Positions 1 to 6,339 of a DNA stretch of 9,693 nucleotides are shown here, piece after piece. The DNA is taken from assembly GCA_022792755.1 (NCBI GenBank), contig JAAWBP010000131.1:1-9693 (forward strand), written 5' to 3'. A model generated the notes under the pieces. The model saw only the letters and a program-made list of their open reading frames with translations, was not told the origin of the DNA and did no database searches. How positions within the stretch are numbered: the first letter of the stretch is position 1; each line of letters opens with the position of its first letter. Source of the DNA: Oscillospiraceae bacterium (GTDB lineage: Bacteria; Bacillota; Clostridia; Oscillospirales; Ruminococcaceae). The position numbers and the translations under genes were made by a program.

Positions 1-158
1 AGCGGCTTTTTGATGCCGAAGTGGTTGAGGAGCTTGATGGTGACGCGGGTGTCCTCCGCCGCGATAAAATCCACCGATTCCAGCGTCTGGCGCTGGCGGG
101 GCGAAACGTCGTTCAGATTCCCGATCGGCGTGCCGACCACATACAGTTTTCCAGCCAT
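1..158 (-). CDS. rsmI: 16S rRNA 2'-O-ribose C1402 methyltransferase RsmI, N-terminal part (runs off the window)
   Basis: Only the first 52 residues are in the window, read from an ATG at 158-156. An AGAAAGGAG ribosome site lies about 6 nt upstream. The N-terminus reads MAGKLYVVGTPIGNL and continues to FIAAEDTR. GTPIGNL (residues 9-15) and AEDTR (34-38) are hallmark segments of the RsmI/YraL tetrapyrrole-methylase-fold family, which 2'-O-methylates C1402 of 16S rRNA in the decoding centre using S-adenosylmethionine. The catalytic core and C-terminus lie left of position 1. In Bacillus the orthologue (yabC) sits beside yabB (TrmN6-type) and yazA; here trmN6 lies upstream on the same strand, which supports the call. 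No clear sigma-A promoter was found in the repeat-rich stretch just upstream, so the promoter is unresolved. Confidence 0.93.
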   Translation of the reverse strand, partial: MAGKLYVVGTPIGNLNDVSPRQRQTLESVDFIAAEDTRVTIKLLNHFGIKKP

Positions 159-169
159 CCCCGTCTCCT

Positions 170-790
170 TTCTGCTTGAATGCTCGTGGCCTGCGGAGAG
201 CCGCCGCTCCCAATTCGCACACCAAGGTTTTACCGGTCAAAAGATTTTTAAACCTGCGAGATGCCGGTACAAAAATAAATGCAACGCGCCACACAGGGCG
301 GGGTACCTTTTGCTTTATTCACGCGTCCCGCAGGCTTTAGGCCCGTAGATTGGAGAAGCCCCGGTGTGCGACTTGTTCAGCCGGGATCACCCGGCGCGGA
401 GTACCTCCGCCGGCACTTCGCACACCAATGTTTCACCGGTTTTTGGGTTTTAGACCTACAAGATACATGATATAAAAGATAAACGCGTCTCGCGGGCTAC
501 GGACTTGAAAATCTTGTACTACTTGCGAATCGCGTATTGACGGCGGAAGCATTCCGCCCTGCGAGGGGCATTGTACGAAACATACGGTTCGCGGGTTACG
601 AACTGTCAGGTTTGGTATTGCCTGCGAATCGCGTCTGCCCGCGGGGCTCCCCGCCCCAACGCTTTCCCAATTTTCAGGTTCTCATCCCGCAAGGCACCTG
701 AGATAAAACGGTAGGATGTGTCTCGCAGGTCAAAAACCTTGAGATCGGAAATTCGTTCGGGTGCGATCTGGCCGGTCTGGCCACAGACCA
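170..790. repeat. Gene-free stretch of degenerate repeats and short perfect hairpins
   Basis: The gap between the rsmI start and the DUF6054-like stop is about 640 bp with no credible gene. It is built from diverged copies of short units. TTCGCACACCAA recurs at 214 and 417, and 22 of 24 bases match by hand between 214-237 and 417-440. A 46-nt unit at 490-535 recurs at 589-634, exactly 99 bp later, with 34 of 46 matches and an identical end TGCGAATCGCGT. An A/G-ACCT-(G/A)-C-(G/A)-AGA core occurs near 251 and 454 on the plus strand and inverted near 720-735. Between units lie perfect hairpins: GCCGGG/CCCGGC 380-395, GCGGAG/CTCCGC 396-410, GGCGGAA/TTCCGCC 542-558 and GCGGGG/CCCCGC 641-654. A dispersed intergenic repeat family is inferred; copies elsewhere in the genome cannot be seen from here. 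Confidence 0.6.
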
Positions 791-800
791 CGGTCACGGG

Positions 801-1148
801 CTAGAGCTGTACGAAACCGAATTGCTGGAGCGCTTTGACCGCCACCCCGGCGAACTCTTCCTCCGCGCCCCAGCTGAACCGCATGAGCGCACTCCCGCCC
901 CCGCCGGCACTGACCAGCTTGGCATCGATGGTGCCGTTCTGGGCAGTGAGCAAAACCGTAAGGCTCGCCCGGCTTGAGTTGCGCATATAGTATTTCTCAT
1001 AGACACGCAGGATAAGCCGCGCCTCCCCGAGCATACAGCCGTGCGTCCCGACCGCCTGGCAGGTCGTCGCATGGCTGACCACCGCCCTGTCCAAAGCGGC
1101 AAACACCTGGTCGATATCCCCCGTCCCTCTCATCGTCATTTCAGCCAT
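801..1148 (-). CDS. DUF6054-like small protein (115 aa), function unknown
   Basis: The ATG at 1148-1146 is preceded by GGAGGAG at 6-nt spacing, which fixes the start; the stop is TAG. The 115-residue product has no signal peptide, membrane helix or cysteine cluster, so it is probably cytoplasmic. The layout resembles the DUF6054 family of Firmicutes, as I remember it: an N-terminal helix, a short Gly/Ser loop around residues 25-42, then a strand-rich block RVYEKYYMRNSSRASLTV (48-65), a glycine-rich SAGGGG turn (80-85) and a C-terminal WGAEEEF segment with a final helix (93-110). That family has no established function. It lies 64 bp downstream of trmN6 on the same strand, with an attenuator-like hairpin in the gap, so it is probably in the same operon with reduced read-through. 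The family call rests on remembered motif resemblance, not an alignment. Confidence 0.7.
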   Translation of the reverse strand: MAEMTMRGTGDIDQVFAALDRAVVSHATTCQAVGTHGCMLGEARLILRVYEKYYMRNSSRASLTVLLTAQNGTIDAKLVSAGGGGSALMRFSWGAEEEFAGVAVKALQQFGFVQL

Positions 1149-1161
1149 TTGAATCTCCTCC

Positions 1162-1189
1162 TTTAAAATAAGGGCAGCGCCCCGTTATT
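1162..1189 (-). terminator. Attenuator-like hairpin between trmN6 and the DUF6054-like gene
   Basis: On the minus strand AATAA + GGGC pairs with GCCC + TTATT around a 3-nt loop (AATAA 1167-1171 with TTATT 1185-1189; GGGC 1172-1175 with GCCC 1179-1182). There is a 2-nt bulge. The sequence TTTTAAA follows, then the ribosome site of the next gene. The stem is modest, so partial termination or an mRNA-processing/stability element is as likely as a full stop. Confidence 0.35.
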
Positions 1190-1212
1190 TGACAAACAGC
1201 CGCCCGCAAACG

Positions 1213-1923
1213 TCAAAGCGGCGCCGGAGGGTCTCCGAAGTAGACCCCGCCCTCCTCGAGAAAGAGGGGCGGTTCGACCTGCATAAACGGCTTGCTCCCC
1301 TTTTTTCCCTCAATTAAAAACAGCCAGGGACGCCCCGCCGGATTCTTCGCCACAAACCGGAGCCGTTTTGGTTCCAGCCCGTTTTCCCGCATTTCACAGA
1401 TCACATCCGCCAGCCGTTCCGGACGCTGGCAGAGGCAGAGCCGCCCGCCGAAGCGGAGCAGTGCTGAAGCGGAGCGGCAGACGTCGCCGACCGTGCAGAA
1501 AATCTCATGCCGGGCGATCCGGGCGGCAGGGTCTCCGCTTTCGATCCCCGCGCCGTTTGCCTTGTAGGGCGGGTTGCAGGTGACGAGGTCGAAGCCCGCC
1601 TTCGGCAGCAGCCCGGGCGCATCCTTCAGGTCGGCGCAAAGGGCGCGGAGCCGTTCCCCCGCCCCGGAACGTTCGATCCCCTTTTGAAACTGGAGCGCCG
1701 CATCCTCCTGGAGCTCGACTCCGCAGCAGGACGCGACGCTGTACCTTTGATACAGGTAGAGCGGGAGGATGCCGCACCCCGTCCCGAGGTCGCAGACCCT
1801 GTCCTTTTTCCGCGGGGCGGCGAAATCGGCGAGGAGGAAGGCGTCGGTTCCAAAGCGGTGCGCTTCCGAGACACAGACCCAAACCCCGCCCCCGAGCGAT
1901 TCAAACCGTTCCACGCCGGTCAA
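1213..1923 (-). CDS. trmN6: tRNA1(Val) adenine-37 N6-methyltransferase (TrmN6/YabB family)
   Basis: This is a 236-residue class I SAM-dependent methyltransferase. Visible landmarks are the family N-terminus with HRFGTDAFLLADF (22-34), the SAM-binding DLGTGCG (45-51), the acidic end of strand 2 at GVEL (68-71), and the catalytic NPPY of N6-adenine methyltransferases (117-120). An ARHE segment (137-140) follows, typical of the YabB/YfiC (TrmN6) group, which methylates N6 of A37 in tRNA1(Val) in E. coli. The gene starts with TTG at 1923-1921, and this TTG overlaps the TGA of the upstream deacetylase as TTGA, which suggests translational coupling. A G-rich run (GGGGGGA) just before it is a poor-to-fair ribosome site. 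An in-frame GTG at 1914-1912 (codon 4) is the alternative start. Its location on the path to rsmI fits the rRNA/tRNA modification cluster seen in other Firmicutes. Confidence 0.9.
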   Translation of the reverse strand: MTGVERFESLGGGVWVCVSEAHRFGTDAFLLADFAAPRKKDRVCDLGTGCGILPLYLYQRYSVASCCGVELQEDAALQFQKGIERSGAGERLRALCADLKDAPGLLPKAGFDLVTCNPPYKANGAGIESGDPAARIARHEIFCTVGDVCRSASALLRFGGRLCLCQRPERLADVICEMRENGLEPKRLRFVAKNPAGRPWLFLIEGKKGSKPFMQVEPPLFLEEGGVYFGDPPAPL

Positions 1924-3128
1924 TCCCCCCGTCCGTTCTGCGAGACGCCGCCCGAATGATCCGCTTCACTTACCGCGGAACTGTTGGAGGGCGGGCCCGC
2001 CCCCTCGGTGGGGGAAGCCGATCCCTCAGAAGAAGAAACGCTGCTCCCCGGTGAAGAGGAGACCGAAGGCGCGGAGGAGGGGTCGGAGCGCTCCGGGGCA
2101 GAGGCCGCATTCTCCGGGACAGATGTCTGGGAAGAGGAAACAGCCGCAGAGGCTGCGGAAGAGGAACCGCCCTGTCCGCCGCCGGTCTTCCGGGGGGGCT
2201 CATCCCGGTCGGGATTCCGGTGCTGAACCGGCTCTTTGATATTCGAGATCACATCCAGCCGGTAGCCGTTCGCCCGCAGGGTGTCGATGATCCAGGGGAG
2301 CGCCTCCAGCGTGTAGGTGTTGCGGGGGACGTCGTGCATGAGGATCACCGGATTGTCGTACTGGAGGGCCGCCGGAAAGATGTTGTTGTAGATCCATTCG
2401 TCGGTGTGGGGAGTGGGGGAGGCGTCGCCCGAGCTGACGTTCCAGTCGTGCCAGATGAGCCCCTCCTCCTGCGCGGCCTCCATCACCTGCCAGAAAATGC
2501 CGCGGTTGGTCATGGTTTGGGAGCTGCCGCCCGGAAAGCGCACCTGTTTTGTCCGGACCCCGGCCGCTTCGTATAAAAAGTCGTTCATCGTGTTGTAGTC
2601 GTTAAGATAGCTTTCCGGGCTTTTGTAGATTTTGGGCAGGTTGTGCTCATAGGCGTGGAGGGCAAGCTCACAGCCGCTGTCCACGATCTCCTGATAATAC
2701 TCCAAACAGTCGGGATTTGGGTTGTGCACAGTGAAGAAGGTCGCTGTCGCCCCTTTTTTTCGAAGAACGTCCAGCACCTGCGGGGTCATTGAGGAAGGCC
2801 CGTCGTCGAAGGTTAGGTAGGCGACCTTCCCCGGGATGGGGGCAATTTCGGTCAGGTCGGCGGTCAGCCAGGCGGGCCGCTTTGGATGGTAGCTCAGGTC
2901 GCGCGCCGGGACAGGGGCTTTGGGCCACTGGCCCTCCGGGATCTGCTTCTCCGAAGAAGATGCCAGGGACGAAGAGGGGAGGCTCACCCGCCGCGGTGTG
3001 AGAAGGGTTTCCACCACCGCTTCCTCCCGGGGCGCAAAAAGGAGGATAAAGGTCACCGCAGTGCAGAACAAAGCGGCGGCAGCCGTTATAAAAAGTAAAA
3101 CTTGTTTTACCCGCTCAGAAAGCTCCAT
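1920..3128 (-). CDS. Membrane-anchored polysaccharide deacetylase (CE4/NodB domain) with Ser-rich C-terminal tail
   Basis: The 402-residue protein starts at ATG 3128-3126 behind GAAGGAG. An N-terminal membrane segment lies at about residues 9-31. A Ser/Pro linker follows (about 48-95), then a NodB-homology domain (about 100-300). All CE4 motifs are visible: TFDDGP (106-111, metal and catalytic Asp), HAYEH (158-162, metal His pair; Ala where Ser/Thr is usual), RFPGG (197-201), DWN (228-230) and LMHD (263-266). The domain probably faces outward and removes acetyl groups from peptidoglycan or another wall polysaccharide; the substrate cannot be read from sequence. After residue 305 there is a tail of about 95 residues, rich in Ser/Pro/Ala/Glu, with no anchoring motif. 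The paralogue at 3490-4356 lacks this tail. The stop overlaps the trmN6 start. Confidence 0.92.
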   Translation of the reverse strand: MELSERVKQVLLFITAAAALFCTAVTFILLFAPREEAVVETLLTPRRVSLPSSSLASSSEKQIPEGQWPKAPVPARDLSYHPKRPAWLTADLTEIAPIPGKVAYLTFDDGPSSMTPQVLDVLRKKGATATFFTVHNPNPDCLEYYQEIVDSGCELALHAYEHNLPKIYKSPESYLNDYNTMNDFLYEAAGVRTKQVRFPGGSSQTMTNRGIFWQVMEAAQEEGLIWHDWNVSSGDASPTPHTDEWIYNNIFPAALQYDNPVILMHDVPRNTYTLEALPWIIDTLRANGYRLDVISNIKEPVQHRNPDRDEPPRKTGGGQGGSSSAASAAVSSSQTSVPENAASAPERSDPSSAPSVSSSPGSSVSSSEGSASPTEGAGPPSNSSAVSEADHSGGVSQNGRGD

Positions 3129-3286
3129 TTTTTTCTCCTTCTATTTTTACTTTTTTGTGTATCAGAAAAGCGGCGGCTTTTTATCCAAACAACGAACAGT
3201 ACGCTGTTATCCGCTGTGCCGCAAAGTGCCCTCCAGTCGAAAAAGCGGTCTGTCAGTGGGGGGGATCTTCAACATTCTTTGCAGAT

Positions 3287-3295
3287 AGTATAGCA
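3287..3295 (-). promoter_or_regulatory. Extended -10 promoter for the tailed deacetylase operon
   Basis: Read on the minus strand, TGC-TATACT (3295-3287) is an extended -10 element. No good -35 is present: TTTTCG at the right distance is weak. Transcription starting near 3280 would give a leader of about 150 nt before the ATG at 3128. That leader has small stem-loops (AAAAGC/GCTTTT near 3165-3182, AACAG/CTGTT near 3195-3208), but I recognise no riboswitch. The site lies just downstream of the hairpin that appears to end the preceding deacetylase transcript, so the two paralogues are probably transcribed separately. Confidence 0.5.
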
Positions 3296-3334
3296 CATTT
3301 TCGGCTGGACGAAAAGCGCTTCGAGGTATATTTT

Positions 3335-3377
3335 GAGCCGGAACTAACCGGGCTCTCCGCCCAGTTAATTCCGGCTC
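3335..3377 (-). terminator. Strong 19-bp hairpin downstream of the second deacetylase gene
   Basis: GAGCCGGAACTAACCGGGC (3335-3353) faces GCCCAGTTAATTCCGGCTC (3359-3377) around a 5-nt loop. The two non-identical positions are G-U wobbles in minus-strand RNA but C-A mismatches in plus-strand RNA, so the minus-strand transcript folds better. It sits about 110 nt past the stop of the gene at 3490-4356 and about 40 nt before the next promoter. It lacks a real T-run (AAAATA follows), so it is an atypical terminator or a 3'-end stabiliser. Confidence 0.5.
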
Positions 3378-3489
3378 TTTCGGAAGGGGAAAATCATCCC
3401 TGTTATGTAGGTGTGGTTGGGGCAGCGCGCCCCTATTCCCTGCGTTTTCAGCGCTTCCCGTGGGAAACCCGCCGTTTTGCCCGCATCCC

Positions 3490-4356
3490 TCACCCGGCCA
3501 ACACCGCGGCGGCGTAATCAGGCGTTCTGTGCTGGACGGGCTGCTCCAGGTCTTTGATCAGGCCGAACTGGTACCCCTGCTCCTTGAGCGCCGCGATGAT
3601 CCATGGGAGGGCTTCCCGGGTATACGGGACCCGCTCGTGCATGAGGATCACTGGCTGGTCGTGCTGGAAGGCGGCCGGAATGATGTTGTTGAAGACGGTG
3701 CCGGCGTTGATCGGCCGGTTGGTGGCGTCTTCGGCGCTGACGTTCCAATCGATGTAGCGCAGCCCCCGGTTTTGGGTCTCTAAAATGATCCCGCAGAACG
3801 TCCTTTCATCCGTCACCGTCTGGGAACTGCCGCCGGGGAACCGGAAGTCCGTCAGAGGATCGGCGGTGAACTGGCGGAGATAGTCCTGCATCTTGTAAAA
3901 ATCGGCAAAATAGCTGTCGACTGAAGCGTAGAGCGACCTATAGCTGTGGGTGTAGCCATGGATTGCGAGCTGGCAGCCGCTGTCGGCGATCTGCTGGTAA
4001 TAGGCGTCGCTGTCCTTGTGAAAAACGGTGAAAAAGGTCGCCGTTACCCCGTGCTCCCGCAGGATTTGCAGCACCTCCGGCGTGTTGGGGGTCGGCCCGT
4101 CGTCAAAGGTCAGGTAGGCAATCTTTCCACCTTTGGGCGGTTCCGGCTCGGAGGGCTCCGAAACCTCCGGCGGTTCGTCCGGATCGGACAGGTTCTGCCT
4201 GCCCCCGCTCAGCTCCACATGAACCGGGCGGAGCTGCTTAAGCACCATCTCCCCCGGGCTGAAAAAGAGGGTGCAGGCGGCTGTCACAACCGCCGCTGCC
4301 GCCAGGCAGATCAATAGAGATATCGTGACAATCCTGCGCCGTTTCGTTTGCTTCAT
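3490..4356 (-). CDS. Membrane-anchored polysaccharide deacetylase (CE4/NodB domain)
   Basis: The 288-residue protein has a basic N-terminus (KQTKRRR) and a hydrophobic anchor at about 9-32. A Pro/Glu-rich spacer follows (about 55-76), then a NodB domain (about 78-275). Motifs seen: TFDDGP (83-88), HGYTH (133-137), RFPGG (172-176), DWN (203-205) and LMHE (238-241). The last motif has Glu where the family and the neighbouring paralogue have Asp after the His. It is plainly paralogous to the gene at 1920-3128 (shared YLTFDDGP, ATFFTV, RFPGGSSQT, DWNVS, PVILMH and PVQHR), probably from tandem duplication. It likely acts on the cell wall outside the membrane as a metal-dependent deacetylase; the substrate is unknown. 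The ATG at 4356-4354 has GAAGGG about 9 nt upstream. It is transcribed divergently from the CBS-domain gene. Confidence 0.92.
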   Translation of the reverse strand: MKQTKRRRIVTISLLICLAAAAVVTAACTLFFSPGEMVLKQLRPVHVELSGGRQNLSDPDEPPEVSEPSEPEPPKGGKIAYLTFDDGPTPNTPEVLQILREHGVTATFFTVFHKDSDAYYQQIADSGCQLAIHGYTHSYRSLYASVDSYFADFYKMQDYLRQFTADPLTDFRFPGGSSQTVTDERTFCGIILETQNRGLRYIDWNVSAEDATNRPINAGTVFNNIIPAAFQHDQPVILMHERVPYTREALPWIIAALKEQGYQFGLIKDLEQPVQHRTPDYAAAVLAG

Positions 4357-4410
4357 CGTTTACCCTTCCCCGTGTTTCTCTCAAATTCCAACAAATTTTT
4401 ACTGAATTCT

Positions 4411-4416
4411 ATTATA
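4411..4416 (-). promoter_or_regulatory. Probable -10 element for the 3490-4356 deacetylase
   Basis: On the minus strand a perfect TATAAT lies at 4416-4411, about 55 nt ahead of the ATG. No convincing -35 hexamer is found 16-18 bp upstream, where the sequence is GC-rich and carries a chance GGAGGAGGG. An activator or weak basal expression would fit. Called on the -10 match and position only. Confidence 0.45.
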
Positions 4417-4476
4417 CTACACCCTCCTCCGAAATCCCATAACAGACTGTAATAAAAGGTCGACATTTTTACCCGA

Positions 4477-4515
4477 TTGACAAAAATCCGGTTACATTAT
4501 ATGATTAATGTAACC
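4477..4515 (+). promoter_or_regulatory. Sigma-A promoter of the CBS-domain gene with a palindromic operator over the -10 box
   Basis: TTGACA (4477-4482), a 17-bp spacer and TATGAT (4500-4505) form a near-consensus promoter, with an expected start near 4512. The -10 hexamer is exactly the 6-nt centre of a perfect 10-bp inverted repeat: GGTTACATTA (4490-4499) and TAATGTAACC (4506-4515). A dimeric repressor bound here would cover the -10 box and the start point. The repeat is mostly upstream of the transcript, so it is a DNA site, not an RNA hairpin. The regulator is unknown; the site does not resemble the TAGCG-type operators at 6272-6313. Confidence 0.8.
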
Positions 4516-4548
4516 ATCCCTTTTGACATTCTATGAGAGGAGAACTTC

Positions 4549-5907
4549 ATGGATACCGATGGGCACTTACCGCTCTATACCCTTTTGTTTGTTCTGTTCC
4601 TGCTTTTGGGAGGATTTTTCACCCTGGCGCAGTCCTCGATCATCTCGCTGAGCGATTCCAAGCTCAAAAAGCTCTGCGAGGAGGGGGTGCGCAAGGCGTT
4701 GCGGGTGCAGGCCGTCACCCAAAAGCCCACCCGATTCAAAGGGACGACCGAGTTCGGCTTTTTATGCTGCACGGCGCTCAGCGTTGTCTGCGCCTTTTTC
4801 CTTTATTACCCGCCGCTGCGCGCTGTCTTTGCCTCCGCCTTTTCTGTTGTGGGGAGCGCGGGGCCGCTCCTTGCGAAGGCGGCGGCCTTTTTGATCGTCT
4901 TTTTCGGCTCCCTTCTTCTGGTTCTGATCGTCTCGCGCACCATCCCCTACCACCTCGGCTGCGGGCGGCCGGAGCGGTTCGCCTTCGGCTGTGCGCCGGG
5001 GATCCGCTTCTTCGCCGTCCTCTTCACGCCGGGGGTCGCCCTGGTGCAGGGGATCTCCTTCGGCGTCGCCCGGCTGTTCGGGGCCGACCCGTCCAAGCTA
5101 TCCTCTGAGGTGACGGAGGAGGAAATCCGGATGATGATGGACGTCGGCAGCGAAAAAGGGGTCATCGAGTCGAGCCAGATGGAGATGATCAACAACGTCT
5201 TCGAGTTCGACGACACTACGGCGGCCGACGTGATGACCCACCGCACCAACATCGTCGCCGTCCCCCAGACTGCGCGGATCAGCGACGTGGTCTATCTGGC
5301 GGTCAACGAGGGGTTCAGCCGGATCCCGGTCTACAAGGACGACATCGACAACATCATCGGGGCGGTCTATGTCAAAGACCTGCTGGTGCTGGTCAGCTGT
5401 GAGACGTCGGGCGACTTTTCGGTGGACGACTTCATCCGCCCGATCCCCTATGTCCCCGACTCCGCCAAGCTGCCTGAGCTTTTCCGCCAGCTCAGCGCGA
5501 AAAAGGCGCACTTGGCCGTCGTGGTCGACGAATACGGCGGGACATCCGGGCTGGTGACGATGGAGGACTTGGTGGAGGAAATCGTCGGGAACATCCAGGA
5601 TGAATACGACGAAGAGGACGACGACATCATCCAGGTCGACGACGTCACCTTTACGCTGGACGGCGGGGTGGAGCTCGAAGCGCTGAGCAAGGCGCTGGGC
5701 GTCCCTTTTGAGGAAACGGACGACTACGACACCCTCAGCGGGCTGCTCATCCACCGCCTCGGCAGGATCCCCGCGCCGAATGAGGAGATCCGAATCACCG
5801 TCCAGGGCGTGGAATTCACCGTCCTGCTGGTCGAAGACCGCCGGATCGCCCGGGTCAAGGCGGTGGCCGGCAGGCCGGAGCCTGAGCGGGAAGAGGAGAA
5901 CGGCTGA
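4549..5907 (+). CDS. CNNM/DUF21-CBS-CorC_HlyC membrane protein (hemolysin family; probable Mg2+ or other divalent-cation transporter)
   Basis: The 452-residue protein starts at ATG 4549 behind GAGAGGAG. The N-terminal DUF21/CNNM part (about 1-175) has hydrophobic segments near 9-30, 66-87, 108-130 and 150-172. A linker TEEEIRMMMDVGSEKGVIE (189-207) leads into a CBS pair (about 222-345) carrying the usual FSRIPVY (256-262) and VVVDEYGGTSGLVTMEDL (324-341). A very acidic stretch follows (EEDDD, 355-359), and the C-terminal CorC_HlyC domain occupies about 362-440. Relatives include Bacillus MpfA (YhdP), linked to Mg2+ efflux, and proteobacterial CorC; the name 'hemolysin' is historical. CBS domains in this family bind adenine nucleotides. 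Length and domain order are normal. It stands alone between its own promoter and a terminator. Confidence 0.93.
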   Translation: MDTDGHLPLYTLLFVLFLLLGGFFTLAQSSIISLSDSKLKKLCEEGVRKALRVQAVTQKPTRFKGTTEFGFLCCTALSVVCAFFLYYPPLRAVFASAFSVVGSAGPLLAKAAAFLIVFFGSLLLVLIVSRTIPYHLGCGRPERFAFGCAPGIRFFAVLFTPGVALVQGISFGVARLFGADPSKLSSEVTEEEIRMMMDVGSEKGVIESSQMEMINNVFEFDDTTAADVMTHRTNIVAVPQTARISDVVYLAVNEGFSRIPVYKDDIDNIIGAVYVKDLLVLVSCETSGDFSVDDFIRPIPYVPDSAKLPELFRQLSAKKAHLAVVVDEYGGTSGLVTMEDLVEEIVGNIQDEYDEEDDDIIQVDDVTFTLDGGVELEALSKALGVPFEETDDYDTLSGLLIHRLGRIPAPNEEIRITVQGVEFTVLLVEDRRIARVKAVAGRPEPEREEENG

Positions 5908-5937
5908 GAAGTGGCGTGTTCCGCAATTAAAGGCAAT

Positions 5938-5975
5938 AAAATGCCGGCGCCTGAAAAGACGCCGGCATTTTTGTT
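5938..5975 (+). terminator. Bidirectional intrinsic terminator
   Basis: ATGCCGGCG (5941-5949) pairs perfectly with CGCCGGCAT (5960-5968), extended by AAA/TTT, followed by TTTTTGTTT. On the opposite strand the same stem is followed by TTTTATTGCCTTT. It can therefore end both the CBS-domain transcript and the oppositely transcribed 82-residue gene, which converge here. Confidence 0.92.
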
Positions 5976-5999
5976 TCTCTTTTAGGTTTCGCTTTTGTA

Positions 6000-6248
6000 T
6001 CAGCCAAAGTCGTGCCGCCCTCCGCAGCCGCTTCCAATTTCTTCGAACAACGCAACGATCTCCTCGATTCTTAAAAAGCATTCCCGGTCGTCCAGGCTTT
6101 CGTCCCGCAGGATTTCCCTGATCCGGTTCAGCGCCTGATAGCATCTTCCTTCCACGATCTGGGCCGGATCGATTTGCAACCCCGGGAAGAAAACCTCTGC
6201 TTTTCGGCTTTCCAATGCCTTTATCAAAATTTCTTTGTATAAATCCAT
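6000..6248 (-). CDS. Conserved-looking small acidic protein (82 aa), function unknown
   Basis: I chose ATG 6248-6246 because GAGGTG sits 6 nt upstream. The longer GTG at 6257 would lie inside that ribosome site. The 82-residue product begins MDLYKEILIKALE, looks largely helical, is acidic and has no membrane segment. The segment IVEGRCYQALNRI and the ending GRHDFG look like a small hypothetical protein I associate with clostridial genomes, but no function is known to me. It is divergent from the XRE regulator at 6340-6567, and its promoter has that regulator's probable operator in the spacer, so it is probably repressed by it. Its base composition is lower in GC than the surrounding housekeeping genes. 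It could be a partner of the regulator or part of a small mobile-element-derived module; neither is shown. Confidence 0.75.
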   Translation of the reverse strand: MDLYKEILIKALESRKAEVFFPGLQIDPAQIVEGRCYQALNRIREILRDESLDDRECFLRIEEIVALFEEIGSGCGGRHDFG

Positions 6249-6267
6249 ATTCAGCACCTCAAAATTT

Positions 6268-6322
6268 ATTTTAGCGATTTATTCGCTAAAAGTCAATAGC
6301 GATATTTCCGCTAACCTATACT
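6268..6322. promoter_or_regulatory. Divergent promoters with two matching operator palindromes
   Basis: Minus-strand promoter for the 82-residue gene: TTGACT (6296-6291), a 17-bp spacer and TAAAAT (6273-6268). Plus-strand promoter for the XRE gene: -10 TATACT (6317-6322) with a weak -35 near 6293-6299. Two 17-bp imperfect palindromes of the form TAGCG-N7-CGCTA lie at 6272-6288 (TAGCGATTTATTCGCTA) and 6297-6313 (TAGCGATATTTCCGCTA), 25 bp centre to centre. The first fills the minus promoter's spacer; the second fills the plus promoter's. This fits autoregulation plus repression of the neighbour by the XRE dimer (inference). The plus start point would fall at or just before the ribosome site, giving a very short leader. 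Confidence 0.82.
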
Positions 6323-6339
6323 CGTTTTGAGGTGGTGGC

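Noticed and set aside
606..797. 63-codon frame on the minus strand in the repeat block
   Set aside because: It has no ribosome site and lies in the degenerate repeats; the peptide is probably a by-product of the repeat sequence.
4523..4528. Second TTGACA upstream of the CBS-domain gene
   Set aside because: A -10 at the right distance would fall on the start codon; no such hexamer is present and the upstream promoter is much better.
5098..6144. 348-codon open frame on the minus strand
   Set aside because: It is antisense to the CBS-domain gene, crosses its terminator, and its His/Val/Asp-rich translation looks like a shadow.
6249..6257. Longer GTG start for the 82-residue gene
   Set aside because: The GTG is part of the GAGGTG ribosome site that serves the ATG at 6248.
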